From NCBI RefSeq assembly GCF_000429425.1, contig NZ_AUBV01000014.1, positions 62,001 through 126,000 on the forward strand: a DNA stretch of 64,000 nucleotides, written 5' to 3'. The notes below the pieces were generated by a model that made no database searches, was not told where the DNA came from, and was given only the letters and a program-made list of their open reading frames with translations. This DNA is from Algoriphagus mannitolivorans DSM 15301. GTDB taxonomy: Bacteria > Bacteroidota > Bacteroidia > Cytophagales > Cyclobacteriaceae. Numbering within the stretch: the first letter of the stretch is position 1; every line of letters starts with the position of its first letter. The translations under genes and the position numbers were made by a program. This document shows positions 53,483-60,677 of the stretch, piece by piece.

Positions 53483-53905
53483 TTATTCTACAGCCTTGAC
53501 GTTTACTTCTATGTTTCCTCGGGTTGCTTTGGAATAAGGGCAGATTTCGTGGGCTTTCTCTACGAGCTCCTGCGCATGGGCAAGGGTTTCGGCATGGGGT
53601 ATTTTGACTTCAATATCTACCGCCAATCCAAAGCTGCTCGGGCCATAGTGCCCTAGGTGGACCTTGGCTTTTATTTCAGAATCCCGCAGACTGGTTTTTC
53701 CAGCCACAGAACCCAAAGCTCCTCCAAAACATGCCGCATAACCCGCAGCAAAGAGTTGTTCAGGGTTGGTATGGGCACTATCACCTCCAATTTCTTTGGG
53801 CATGGAAACAGGAAAATCCAGTTTTCCATCATCCGTTTTAACATGACCTTTTCTACCGCCAGTATTGAAAGCTACAGCGGTGTAATCCACAATCAGTTTC
53901 TCCAT
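53483..53905 (-). CDS. ohr: Organic hydroperoxide resistance protein Ohr
   Basis: A 140-residue thiol peroxidase of the OsmC/Ohr family that reduces organic hydroperoxides. The two active cysteines lie in AACFGGAL and HEICPYSKATRGN, and the Arg/Glu partners and NPEQLFAAGYAACF signature are present. Length is normal. The gene begins one base after the MarR regulator's stop, so the two form an operon. Confidence 0.94.
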   Translation of the reverse strand: MEKLIVDYTAVAFNTGGRKGHVKTDDGKLDFPVSMPKEIGGDSAHTNPEQLFAAGYAACFGGALGSVAGKTSLRDSEIKAKVHLGHYGPSSFGLAVDIEVKIPHAETLAHAQELVEKAHEICPYSKATRGNIEVNVKAVE

Positions 53906-53906
53906 A

Positions 53907-54341
53907 TTATTTTTTAAGGGTATTTAGTTTTTCCAAGAACGCCTCGGAGACGGGCAAGATTCTGTTGAATTCTTCTCCCATTTCCTCAATTAATTCTTGT
54001 TCCAACAAGGCAATAGCTTCCATTGTTTTGGTCTGAAGCGATTTTCCCGGATAGGTAAGGTGTATGCTGACGGTTCTTTCATCTTCCTCTCCACGTTTGC
54101 GCTTGAGGAGGTTTTGAGCCTCCAGCTTTTTCAACAACGGAGTCAAGGTTCCAGAGTCCAAGTTGAGGTGGTGCCCTAATTCATGAACTTTGAGTCCGTC
54201 TTCTTTCCAGAGAATGGAAAGTGCCAAAAATTGTGGATAAGTAAGTCCTGAATCCTGAAGAGCTGCTTGAATCCTCTGGATTAAGAGTCGAGACCCCGAA
54301 TATAAATTTAGGGATAGCTGTACAAGTGAGTTTTCAAACAT
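53907..54341 (-). CDS. MarR-family regulator, OhrR-like but cysteine-free
   Basis: A 144-residue MarR regulator next to ohr, with the OhrR-type winged helix (LTYPQFLALSILW, LDSGTLTPLLKKLE, KRGEEDERTVSI). In OhrR the peroxide-sensing Cys lies in QLCFLLY; here the same position reads QLSLNLY, with Ser10 (codon TCC). The whole protein has no cysteine, while the tyrosines that flank the sensor are kept. I start it at MFENSLVQL; the longer frame adds a hydrophobic run not seen in MarR proteins. It likely controls its own operon through the inverted repeat upstream. Confidence 0.87.
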   Translation of the reverse strand: MFENSLVQLSLNLYSGSRLLIQRIQAALQDSGLTYPQFLALSILWKEDGLKVHELGHHLNLDSGTLTPLLKKLEAQNLLKRKRGEEDERTVSIHLTYPGKSLQTKTMEAIALLEQELIEEMGEEFNRILPVSEAFLEKLNTLKK

Positions 54342-54349
54342 AAGCACGA

Positions 54350-54392
54350 GAAATAGGATTGAATACAATCTAATGGTTTTCAATCCTATTTC
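54350..54392. promoter_or_regulatory. 14-bp inverted repeat before marR-ohr, likely operator
   Basis: GAAATAGGATTGAA (54350-54363) and TTCAATCCTATTTC (54379-54392) are perfect inverted repeats 15 bp apart. A smaller one, GATTG-N4-CAATC (54357-54370), lies inside. On the minus strand a TTTG (54397-54394) is followed after 21 bp by TAGATTG (54372-54366), a partial -7 match, so the repeats overlap a probable promoter. Confidence 0.6.
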
Positions 54393-54407
54393 CCAAAGAT
54401 TTCCGCC

Positions 54408-55619
54408 TTAAAAGTATCTTCCGATCATCGGGTGATCCACAATTTTCTTCTTTAAAGTGAGAGGATCAATGGTTCCCGGAGCACGAAAAGCTATATTTCC
54501 TCCGGGTTCAATTAGTAATGTAATGGGCAAACTTCCATCCCATTCCCCTCCGACGATTTTGATTACCTCGTATTTGTCCTCGGTATCCATCAGGTAATTA
54601 GGAAGTGCCGAGGCCTTTCCATTCAAGAACTTCAGGACTTTTTCTTCTTGCTCTGGCGAGTCCATGCTTATGGATACAAATTGAAAATCCCTTTCTCCAA
54701 ACATTCTCTGCATGGTGACGAACTCGGGATACTCCATTATACAGGGGCCACACCATGTTGCCCAGAAATTTACCAGGAGGAGTTTATCGGTATCATTCTT
54801 CAGAAGTTTTTCCAATCCGGTAGGCTTGAGTTTCTCCAAGGTAACTTCCCTTTTTTGCCACTCTTCGTTCTTTTTAAGGGTGTATTCATTTTTCCAGGCC
54901 CACTTGATCGAGCAGCCAAAGGCCGGTGTCTGGGCTTGATCTTCAGGCAAAGCCTTTCCTTCCAACGTTGCATTGATGGCATTTCTGAGGTCTTCAGCAT
55001 TCCCGCTTCCAGGCTTTTCATGGGCATCTATTCTTCCAGAATAAGCCAACTTTCGGTTCTTATCGAATACAAAAACATGAGGAGTAGCCGTAGGTCCATA
55101 AGCTGTGGAAAACTCATGCGTGTCCCCATCATAGAGATAATCAAAATTGTACCCTTTGTCTTCAGCCCTGATTTTCATTTCTTCAAAGGTGTCACTCAAA
55201 TCCGTATAGCCTAATTCCTCCGGCAGAATTGCTATGGGACTATTGGGAGATATCGCCACAAAACCTACCGATTTGCCTTGATATTCTTTGACCAGATTGA
55301 TGAATCTGTCCTCATAGGCTTGAGCAGTGGGACAATGATTACAGACAAAGTTGATTACCAAAACATCAAATGCTTCATAGTCTTCCAAGGAGTGATACTG
55401 GTCATCAATGCCCGGCAATCGGAAGGGAGGTGCAGAGTCTCCGATAGCCAGTTTTGCGATCGGCTTTTCAGAAACAGCTTGTGGATTAGCCACAAATACA
55501 ATTGGGGATTCGGTATCTGCCATTTCAGCAGATCCCTCTTTTTTCCCGCAGGAAATGGCCAAACTTAGTGTGGATAAGTAGGCAAACTTTCTCAGAAAAT
55601 CTAAAACATACCTTCTCAT
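54408..55619 (-). CDS. Lipoprotein with two thioredoxin-like domains
   Basis: A 403-residue protein. The leader LSTLSLAISCGKK is a lipoprotein signal (Cys24). Domain 1 (about 60-225) is peroxiredoxin/TlpA-like with the pair CNHC in INFVCNHCPTA; domain 2 (about 255-403) is a TlpA/ResA-like thioredoxin with WATWCGPC. So it carries two separate CXXC redox sites on one surface-anchored chain. It lies directly upstream of the marR-ohr operator region on the same strand, in an oxidative-stress neighbourhood. Confidence 0.87.
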   Translation of the reverse strand: MRRYVLDFLRKFAYLSTLSLAISCGKKEGSAEMADTESPIVFVANPQAVSEKPIAKLAIGDSAPPFRLPGIDDQYHSLEDYEAFDVLVINFVCNHCPTAQAYEDRFINLVKEYQGKSVGFVAISPNSPIAILPEELGYTDLSDTFEEMKIRAEDKGYNFDYLYDGDTHEFSTAYGPTATPHVFVFDKNRKLAYSGRIDAHEKPGSGNAEDLRNAINATLEGKALPEDQAQTPAFGCSIKWAWKNEYTLKKNEEWQKREVTLEKLKPTGLEKLLKNDTDKLLLVNFWATWCGPCIMEYPEFVTMQRMFGERDFQFVSISMDSPEQEEKVLKFLNGKASALPNYLMDTEDKYEVIKIVGGEWDGSLPITLLIEPGGNIAFRAPGTIDPLTLKKKIVDHPMIGRYF

Positions 55620-55642
55620 TTTGGTGTGGATAAGTTTGGAAT

Positions 55643-56950
55643 TTAGCCTAAACGATAGCCTCTCTGATAGACGTAATGAAGCTTGGAATTAGCTTCCCAG
55701 TCATTGTGGAAAACCTGGGAAATGGGATCCCATTTCAAAGGTCTTCCAAGCTCAGCTGCGATATTTCCGATGGTACAAACCGAGCAGGTGCTATGCCCGA
55801 TCTCCACAGGGACTATGGGGTCTTTTCTCCTTCGGATACTGTCGATAAAATCAACGTGATGCGCCGAAAATGTAAAGTTTTCGGGCTCTTTGCCCAATTC
55901 AAGCTCAGGAATGGAGGTGTCATAATTTCCTCTGGAAACTTTTATCCAACCTTTTTCCCCAAGGAATTTTACGCCTTGTCGACCTTCATCAAACTTAGTT
56001 ATCAACATCTCGATTCCGTTGGCATATTTGTATGTCAAAGGCTTATCTCCTGTAGGAGGAATTACCTCAACGGGACCGTTTCTGTCCATGCTCAGACCCC
56101 ACTGGGCTACATCGATCATGTGTGCTCCCCAATCCGTCATTAATCCACCTCCTGTTTCCTTAAACCAACGCCAAGCTCCCCAGGCTTTTTCATTCGTTTC
56201 CGGATTGAGAGAAATGCCCGGGTTTAGCTCGTCATTGAAATGAATACTTGGAATTGGGCCTAGCCACTTTTCCCAATTCAAGCCTGCAGGAAGATCTTGC
56301 TTGGGGAGATCATAAGTTCGTGGAAAAGGGTTGTCCCCTACATGAACCAGGACCTGGGAGATTTTTCCCAATTTTCCTTTCTGTACATGCATTGCCGCCG
56401 TTTGGAAATTGGTGGCAGCACGCTGCATGGAGCCTACTGCCAAAACTACCCCATTGGATCGGACCGCCTTGACCAGTTCTTGACCTTCCTGAATTGTAAA
56501 TGTCAGTGGCTTTTCCAGGTAAATGTCCTTTTTGGCTTTGCAAGCATCAATAGCCATCAATGCATGCCAATGGTCTGGGGAAGCAATCACAACTGCATCC
56601 ACATTCGGATCTGCCAGAAGGTCTTTGTTGTCCTCATAAAGTTTTGGCGCAACATAAGGTTTTCCGGCGTCTGTCAGGTTTTTCTGCACTCTTAGCGCAA
56701 ACCTTTCCCGTTTGACCGCATAGACATCCGCTGCTGCGACGGCTTCAACTCCTGGGATTTTCATGAAATTGTTTAACAAACCCATTGCTTGGCGACCAAC
56801 TCCTATAAAGCCTAATCTCACCCGTTCGTGAGCTGCTTGAAAAATTGGAGTGGCTGCACCAAAGGATAATCCGGGAATTAGGCTGGCGCCTGCCGTGGTC
56901 AAAAGACTTGCGCTCAGGAATTTTCTGCGGGAGAATGAAGAATTACTCAT
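55643..56950 (-). CDS. Gfo/Idh/MocA oxidoreductase, Tat-exported
   Basis: A 435-residue NAD(P)-dependent oxidoreductase. The start MSNSSFSRRKFLSASLL gives a twin-arginine signal (RRKFL), so it is exported folded with its cofactor. The Rossmann motif RLGFIGVGRQAMG begins near residue 45, and the catalytic EKPLT strand of the Gfo/Idh family is near 145. Relatives act on sugars or inositols, and some on glycosides. It follows no obvious partner; 23 bp separate it from the thioredoxin lipoprotein gene downstream. Confidence 0.88.
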   Translation of the reverse strand: MSNSSFSRRKFLSASLLTTAGASLIPGLSFGAATPIFQAAHERVRLGFIGVGRQAMGLLNNFMKIPGVEAVAAADVYAVKRERFALRVQKNLTDAGKPYVAPKLYEDNKDLLADPNVDAVVIASPDHWHALMAIDACKAKKDIYLEKPLTFTIQEGQELVKAVRSNGVVLAVGSMQRAATNFQTAAMHVQKGKLGKISQVLVHVGDNPFPRTYDLPKQDLPAGLNWEKWLGPIPSIHFNDELNPGISLNPETNEKAWGAWRWFKETGGGLMTDWGAHMIDVAQWGLSMDRNGPVEVIPPTGDKPLTYKYANGIEMLITKFDEGRQGVKFLGEKGWIKVSRGNYDTSIPELELGKEPENFTFSAHHVDFIDSIRRRKDPIVPVEIGHSTCSVCTIGNIAAELGRPLKWDPISQVFHNDWEANSKLHYVYQRGYRLG

Positions 56951-57144
56951 GTGTAGCAATTTGGGTTAAAGGGGAAAATCAAAATAAATTACTGCTTTTT
57001 AGTCATTTAGGAAAAATACACCCTGTCGATTTTATAAGTGTCCTGTACTTTGATTTAAAAGGAAATTGGAAGAGCCTATTCTTGGGGTAGACTGAACTCT
57101 TTTCCGGTTTATTTCCTTTCTTGCCATAGAAAATATCTATCATT

Positions 57145-58077
57145 ATGACAATTCAACAACTAGAGTACTTGATAGCCGTGGATAAGCATCGTCACTTTGG
57201 GAATGCTGCCGATTCATGTTTCGTCACCCAGCCTACCTTGAGTGCGCAGTTGAGTAAGTTGGAGAGAGAACTGGGAGTAATTCTATTTGATAGAAGTAAA
57301 ATGCCTGTAATTCCAACGGAAATAGGGGTTCAGATTATTGCCCAAGCCAAAAAAGTGGTCTCAGAGAGCAGGGGTATTTTGGAATTGGTTGCTCAGCTAA
57401 AAGGAGACATTTCCGGTACGATCAAGATCGGGATCATTCCAACACTGGCTCCTTATTTATTGCATCTGTTTATCCGGAGATTTTTGGAAAAATACCCAAA
57501 TGTCAAGCTAGAAGTTCAGGAAATGGTAACCGATGAGGTCGTCAAAAAGCTCAAGAATGACGAATTGGATTTGGGAATTATCGTGACTCCTCTGGAAGAG
57601 CCTGGGATTTTGGAAAAGCCCATGTTCTACGAGAAGTTTTATGCCTATTTCTCAAAAGGGCACGAACTCCTCCGTGAAAAAGAGATCAGACCGGAGCAAT
57701 TGAAGGCGGATGAACTTTGGGTTCTTCAGGAAGGACACTGCTTTCGTGACCAAGTGATCAGTTTTTGTGATCAATCCATGGCCGGACACAAAAACTTCCA
57801 TTACGAAAGCGGTTCTTTGGAAGGATTAAAAAATATGGTCAATCGGTACAAAGGGGTGACACTACTGCCTGAATTGGCTACTCATGAGCTTTCTGAGGAG
57901 GAAAAGTCTAGACTTAGGCCTTTTCTTGGGAAAGCCCCGATTCGGGAAGTGAGCATTATCCTCAACCGGAGTTTTTTGAAGCAAAAGCTGGTGGAATTGC
58001 TTTACAACGAGATCACAGACTCCATTCCTCAGGCAATGACTTCCAAGGCGCATGGAAAAATTGTGAGATTCAAGTGA
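57145..58077 (+). CDS. oxyR: Hydrogen-peroxide sensor OxyR
   Basis: A 310-residue LysR-family activator. The N-terminal helix-turn-helix (YLIAVDKHRHFGNAADSC) is followed by the ligand domain with the OxyR redox segment GHCFRDQVISFC: Cys199 and Cys208, the same spacing and numbering as E. coli OxyR, where they form a disulfide on H2O2. So it should activate catalase or peroxidase genes elsewhere. It diverges from the Gfo/Idh gene across 194 bp. Confidence 0.93.
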   Translation: MTIQQLEYLIAVDKHRHFGNAADSCFVTQPTLSAQLSKLERELGVILFDRSKMPVIPTEIGVQIIAQAKKVVSESRGILELVAQLKGDISGTIKIGIIPTLAPYLLHLFIRRFLEKYPNVKLEVQEMVTDEVVKKLKNDELDLGIIVTPLEEPGILEKPMFYEKFYAYFSKGHELLREKEIRPEQLKADELWVLQEGHCFRDQVISFCDQSMAGHKNFHYESGSLEGLKNMVNRYKGVTLLPELATHELSEEEKSRLRPFLGKAPIREVSIILNRSFLKQKLVELLYNEITDSIPQAMTSKAHGKIVRFK

Positions 58078-58080
58078 TTA

Positions 58081-58130
58081 AGAAATAAAAGGCCTGGTTT
58101 TCCTTTTTAAGAACACCAGGCCTATTTCTT
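58081..58130. terminator. Bidirectional terminator
   Basis: AGGCCTGGT (58090-58098) and ACCAGGCCT (58115-58123) pair perfectly, with flanking AGAAATA/TATTTCT extending the stem and T tracts on both sides, between oxyR and the converging NlpE-like gene. Confidence 0.87.
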
Positions 58131-58619
58131 TTTTAGAATATACCGATCGGCCAATTCCCCTTGCATCAGATTTCCATTTTTATCCAAATACCAAATCTGA
58201 TTTTCACCTATTTTAAATTTTCCGGGATAATTGCCTATCAGTCCTTCAAAACTCACGGTGGATCCAGAAACATCCCAAACCAGATTCCCGGTGAAAATTT
58301 CCTCCCTCGCATCATTTAGTCCAAGGTAATTGGTCTTCATCTCAAAGGTACCCTCGGCTTTGAGGGTTACCCAAAGCTCTATTCCCTCACAGCTTTTGCA
58401 GGGAATCACAGCGAAATAAGTCCCCGGCCAGTCCACTGAAGTCTGAGAATTATCTCCAGTATAAGTGGCGCCAGAGACAGACTCGGTAGTTTCTGAAGAT
58501 TGTTTTTCCTGGATGATTTCAGAAGGTTCTTCTTTAGCTTCCTGAGCGGGAGGCTTTGGGCTACATCCCCAGGCAATCCCCCACAGGAGTAAAGAAGCAA
58601 TCGGAGCAAAGGATTTCAT
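58122..58619 (-). CDS. NlpE-like lipoprotein
   Basis: A 165-residue protein with a lipoprotein signal (GIAWGCSPK, Cys19), a Glu/Ser-rich linker and a beta-barrel domain starting WPGTYFAVIPCKSCEGIELW. The PCKSCEGI element with its CXXC pair is the signature of the NlpE N-terminal domain, tied to copper and envelope stress in E. coli. No Cpx-type genes are here, so the signalling role is uncertain. Confidence 0.82.
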   Translation of the reverse strand: MKSFAPIASLLLWGIAWGCSPKPPAQEAKEEPSEIIQEKQSSETTESVSGATYTGDNSQTSVDWPGTYFAVIPCKSCEGIELWVTLKAEGTFEMKTNYLGLNDAREEIFTGNLVWDVSGSTVSFEGLIGNYPGKFKIGENQIWYLDKNGNLMQGELADRYILKKK

Positions 58620-58653
58620 GGATTTTTAGAAAGCTTTGATTTCATGATTTGGA

Positions 58654-59106
58654 TTAAACTCCAAATTGGCGGAGGTGATGATCCAAATGTTTATAGAATA
58701 GATTATTCCATTCTTTGGCAGTGAGCGGTCCAAAAGAGAGGGATTCTTTTCCTTCGAAATGATCCTCACCCAGAGAATGGGTATGTTCGATGTATTTGAT
58801 CAATCTGTCTTTTTCCTCCTCAAAAATTTTCCGGTCCGAGATAATAAATGCGGGAGCTGTTCTTGAGTTTTTTGGATAGGGCACCTCATTGACCACACCT
58901 TTTTTCACAAAAGCCTTCAAAAGAAATCTTACCACTGGGTTTGGTTTGGGGTGCTTGTTGGTATATGCCATTTCATAGGCTACACAGCAATGAGCGAGCA
59001 TTTGGTCAACGCTCATTTTTCCCCAAAGGGCTGGAGATTCGGGCTTCAGCTGATTAATTCGGTTGATCAGCTCTTCGGTGACTTTGGGATCAAAGATGTT
59101 TTTCAT
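58654..59106 (-). CDS. DUF1569 (DinB-like) protein
   Basis: A 150-residue helical protein. WGKMSVDQMLAHCCVAYEMA near the N-terminus and FYKHLDHHLRQFG at the C-terminus place the histidines of the DinB/DUF1569 four-helix fold, which often binds a metal. Function unknown. It lies 34 bp upstream of the NlpE-like gene on the same strand and diverges from the membrane-protein operon. Confidence 0.8.
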   Translation of the reverse strand: MKNIFDPKVTEELINRINQLKPESPALWGKMSVDQMLAHCCVAYEMAYTNKHPKPNPVVRFLLKAFVKKGVVNEVPYPKNSRTAPAFIISDRKIFEEEKDRLIKYIEHTHSLGEDHFEGKESLSFGPLTAKEWNNLFYKHLDHHLRQFGV

Positions 59107-59171
59107 AGTGCAAGATTGGAGTTGATTAAAGTTAGTTGAATTTTTTCCGCAAGAAAAATCAACAATAAAAT

Positions 59172-59188
59172 GGTTTATAACATAAACC
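59172..59188. promoter_or_regulatory. Palindromic operator, copy 1
   Basis: GGTTTATAACATAAACC is a perfect 7-3-7 palindrome in the gap before the membrane-protein/winged-helix operon. Its core recurs at 60097-60111 before the next gene. Confidence 0.7.
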
Positions 59189-59229
59189 TATTTATATTAG
59201 CGTCGTTACAATTAGCAAAGGCAAAAGAA

Positions 59230-59805
59230 ATGGAAAAAGAATTAACTGGTAAAGAATCGCTTTCGCTGATCACCGAGATGATCGGCAGAGCCAAGCGAGA
59301 AGCCGCAGGAGATGGAAGTTTTCAACTTCTTCTATGGGGCTGGGTAATTGCATTGTGCAATTTTGGACATTATTTCCTGAGCAAAAGCGGGTATGAAAAG
59401 CCATACATCGTCTGGTTGTTGGTAATTCCGGCAGTGGTCGCAAGTATTTGGAAAGGAGCACAGGAGCGCAAAAAAGCCCGGATCAAGGCACATTTAGATA
59501 ATGTCTTGATACAGCTTTGGATAGTTGTCTTTATTGGAATGATTTGTCTATTGGCTTTTATGCCTGTGATCAACTATAGCCACAATCCCATCATCCTTCT
59601 TTTGGCTGCAGTAGGTGTAATTGCTACCGGTGCGATGATCAAAGACAATACTGTGAAAATTGGTGGATGGGTTTTGATTCTAGGAGCGATTGTGGGATTT
59701 TTGGTCCCCGTCAATGATCAATACCTCGTCGGCGGGATTGCAATGATTTTGGGTTACCTAGTGCCAGGATATCTCTTGAAGAAAAAGTATAAAAACCGTG
59801 TTTAA
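59230..59805 (+). CDS. Membrane protein partnered with a winged-helix regulator
   Basis: A 191-residue protein with five or so membrane helices after a short soluble N-terminus (MEKELTGKESLSLITEMIGR). I start it at 59230; the longer frame begins inside the operator palindrome. The family is uncharacterised but recurs in Bacteroidota in front of a small winged-helix gene, as here (8-bp overlap). The pair suggests the membrane protein senses or is controlled by the regulator. Confidence 0.72.
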   Translation: MEKELTGKESLSLITEMIGRAKREAAGDGSFQLLLWGWVIALCNFGHYFLSKSGYEKPYIVWLLVIPAVVASIWKGAQERKKARIKAHLDNVLIQLWIVVFIGMICLLAFMPVINYSHNPIILLLAAVGVIATGAMIKDNTVKIGGWVLILGAIVGFLVPVNDQYLVGGIAMILGYLVPGYLLKKKYKNRV

Positions 59806-60079
59806 GCCCTTAGATCCTCTATTACATTCCCAACTTAGACTGGCGGTCATGTCCTTATTGATCGGCTTGGAAGAAGCAGAATTTACTTTTCTCAAAGAAA
59901 AAACCGAATCTACAGCTGGAAATCTCAGTGTACAGCTGGACAAGTTGGAGAAGGCTGGTTACATCCAAATTGAGAAATCATTCAGAGGAAAAAGGCCATT
60001 GACCACCTGTAAAATCACTTCTACGGGATTGAAAGCTTTTGAAGAATATGTGGAAAACCTCAAAAACTACATTGAGTAA
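59798..60079 (+). CDS. Winged-helix transcriptional regulator (HTH_34 type)
   Basis: A 93-residue single-domain regulator of the ArsR/MarR-like HTH_34 type: FKPLDPLLHSQLRLAVMSLL, recognition helix TAGNLSVQLDKLEKAGYI and wing FRGKRPLTTCKIT. The start is GTG, overlapping the previous gene by 8 bp. It has no sensing domain of its own. The palindrome GTTTATAACATAAAC before its operon and before the next gene is the likely binding site. Confidence 0.87.
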   Translation: MFKPLDPLLHSQLRLAVMSLLIGLEEAEFTFLKEKTESTAGNLSVQLDKLEKAGYIQIEKSFRGKRPLTTCKITSTGLKAFEEYVENLKNYIE

Positions 60080-60096
60080 AAAAATTTGAATCTATA

Positions 60097-60111
60097 GTTT
60101 ATAACATAAAC
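60097..60111. promoter_or_regulatory. Palindromic operator, copy 2
   Basis: GTTTATAACATAAAC, a perfect 6-3-6 palindrome identical to the core of copy 1, lies 12 bp before the next gene. It sits between a TTTG (60085-60088) and a partial -7 element CCAATTTG (60111-60118), 22 bp apart, so binding should block the promoter. Confidence 0.7.
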
Positions 60112-60122
60112 CAATTTGTACT

Positions 60123-60644
60123 ATGAAAAATCAATTGAAAAATTTCTTGTTATTGGTCTGCATGATTTCGGCAGTTCAATTTGCTCAGGCTCAAGATTAT
60201 GCCCTGAATCCTGAGGTTCAGAATCAAATGAAATCATTAGCTTTTCTAGAAGGACACTGGAAAGGAAGTGGATGGATGATGGGCCAGGATCGTCAGCGGA
60301 TGACTTTCCAGCAGGAGGAGATTATCGAATTTAAGTTAAGCGGAACGTTACTGGAAATAGAGGGAATTGGGAAATCAGATGGACAAGTGGTGCACCATGC
60401 TTTGGCGGTAATTCAGCCTAAAGGCAAAGATGGAGAATACGAGTTCAGTTCCTATTTACAAAGTGGATTAAGCGGGAAGTATCCGGCCACTTTCAAGGAT
60501 GGTAAATTTATCTGGAGACCAACCGAACTAGTCCGCTACATCATTCAACTCAATGATCAAGGGCAATGGCATGAAATCGGCGAGTACAATGCAGGAGATC
60601 AGTGGTTTCAATTTATGGAAATGACTTTGGATAAGGTGAAATAA
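60123..60644 (+). CDS. Exported lipocalin-like (DUF1579-like) protein
   Basis: A 173-residue protein with a signal peptide (ending AQAQ). The mature start MKSLAFLEGHWKGSG resembles DUF1579/THAP4-type beta-barrels that begin with a LxGxW motif. The rest is beta-rich. It is preceded by the second copy of the palindrome, so it probably belongs to the regulon of the winged-helix regulator. Confidence 0.72.
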   Translation: MKNQLKNFLLLVCMISAVQFAQAQDYALNPEVQNQMKSLAFLEGHWKGSGWMMGQDRQRMTFQQEEIIEFKLSGTLLEIEGIGKSDGQVVHHALAVIQPKGKDGEYEFSSYLQSGLSGKYPATFKDGKFIWRPTELVRYIIQLNDQGQWHEIGEYNAGDQWFQFMEMTLDKVK

Positions 60645-60646
60645 TG

Positions 60647-60675
60647 AAAACAGCGGCGCAAAAGCCGCTGCTTTT
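60647..60675. terminator. Bidirectional terminator
   Basis: CAGCGGC and GCCGCTG form a perfect stem with a GCAAAA loop, flanked by AAAA and CTTTTG, between converging genes. Confidence 0.85.
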
Positions 60676-60677
60676 GT

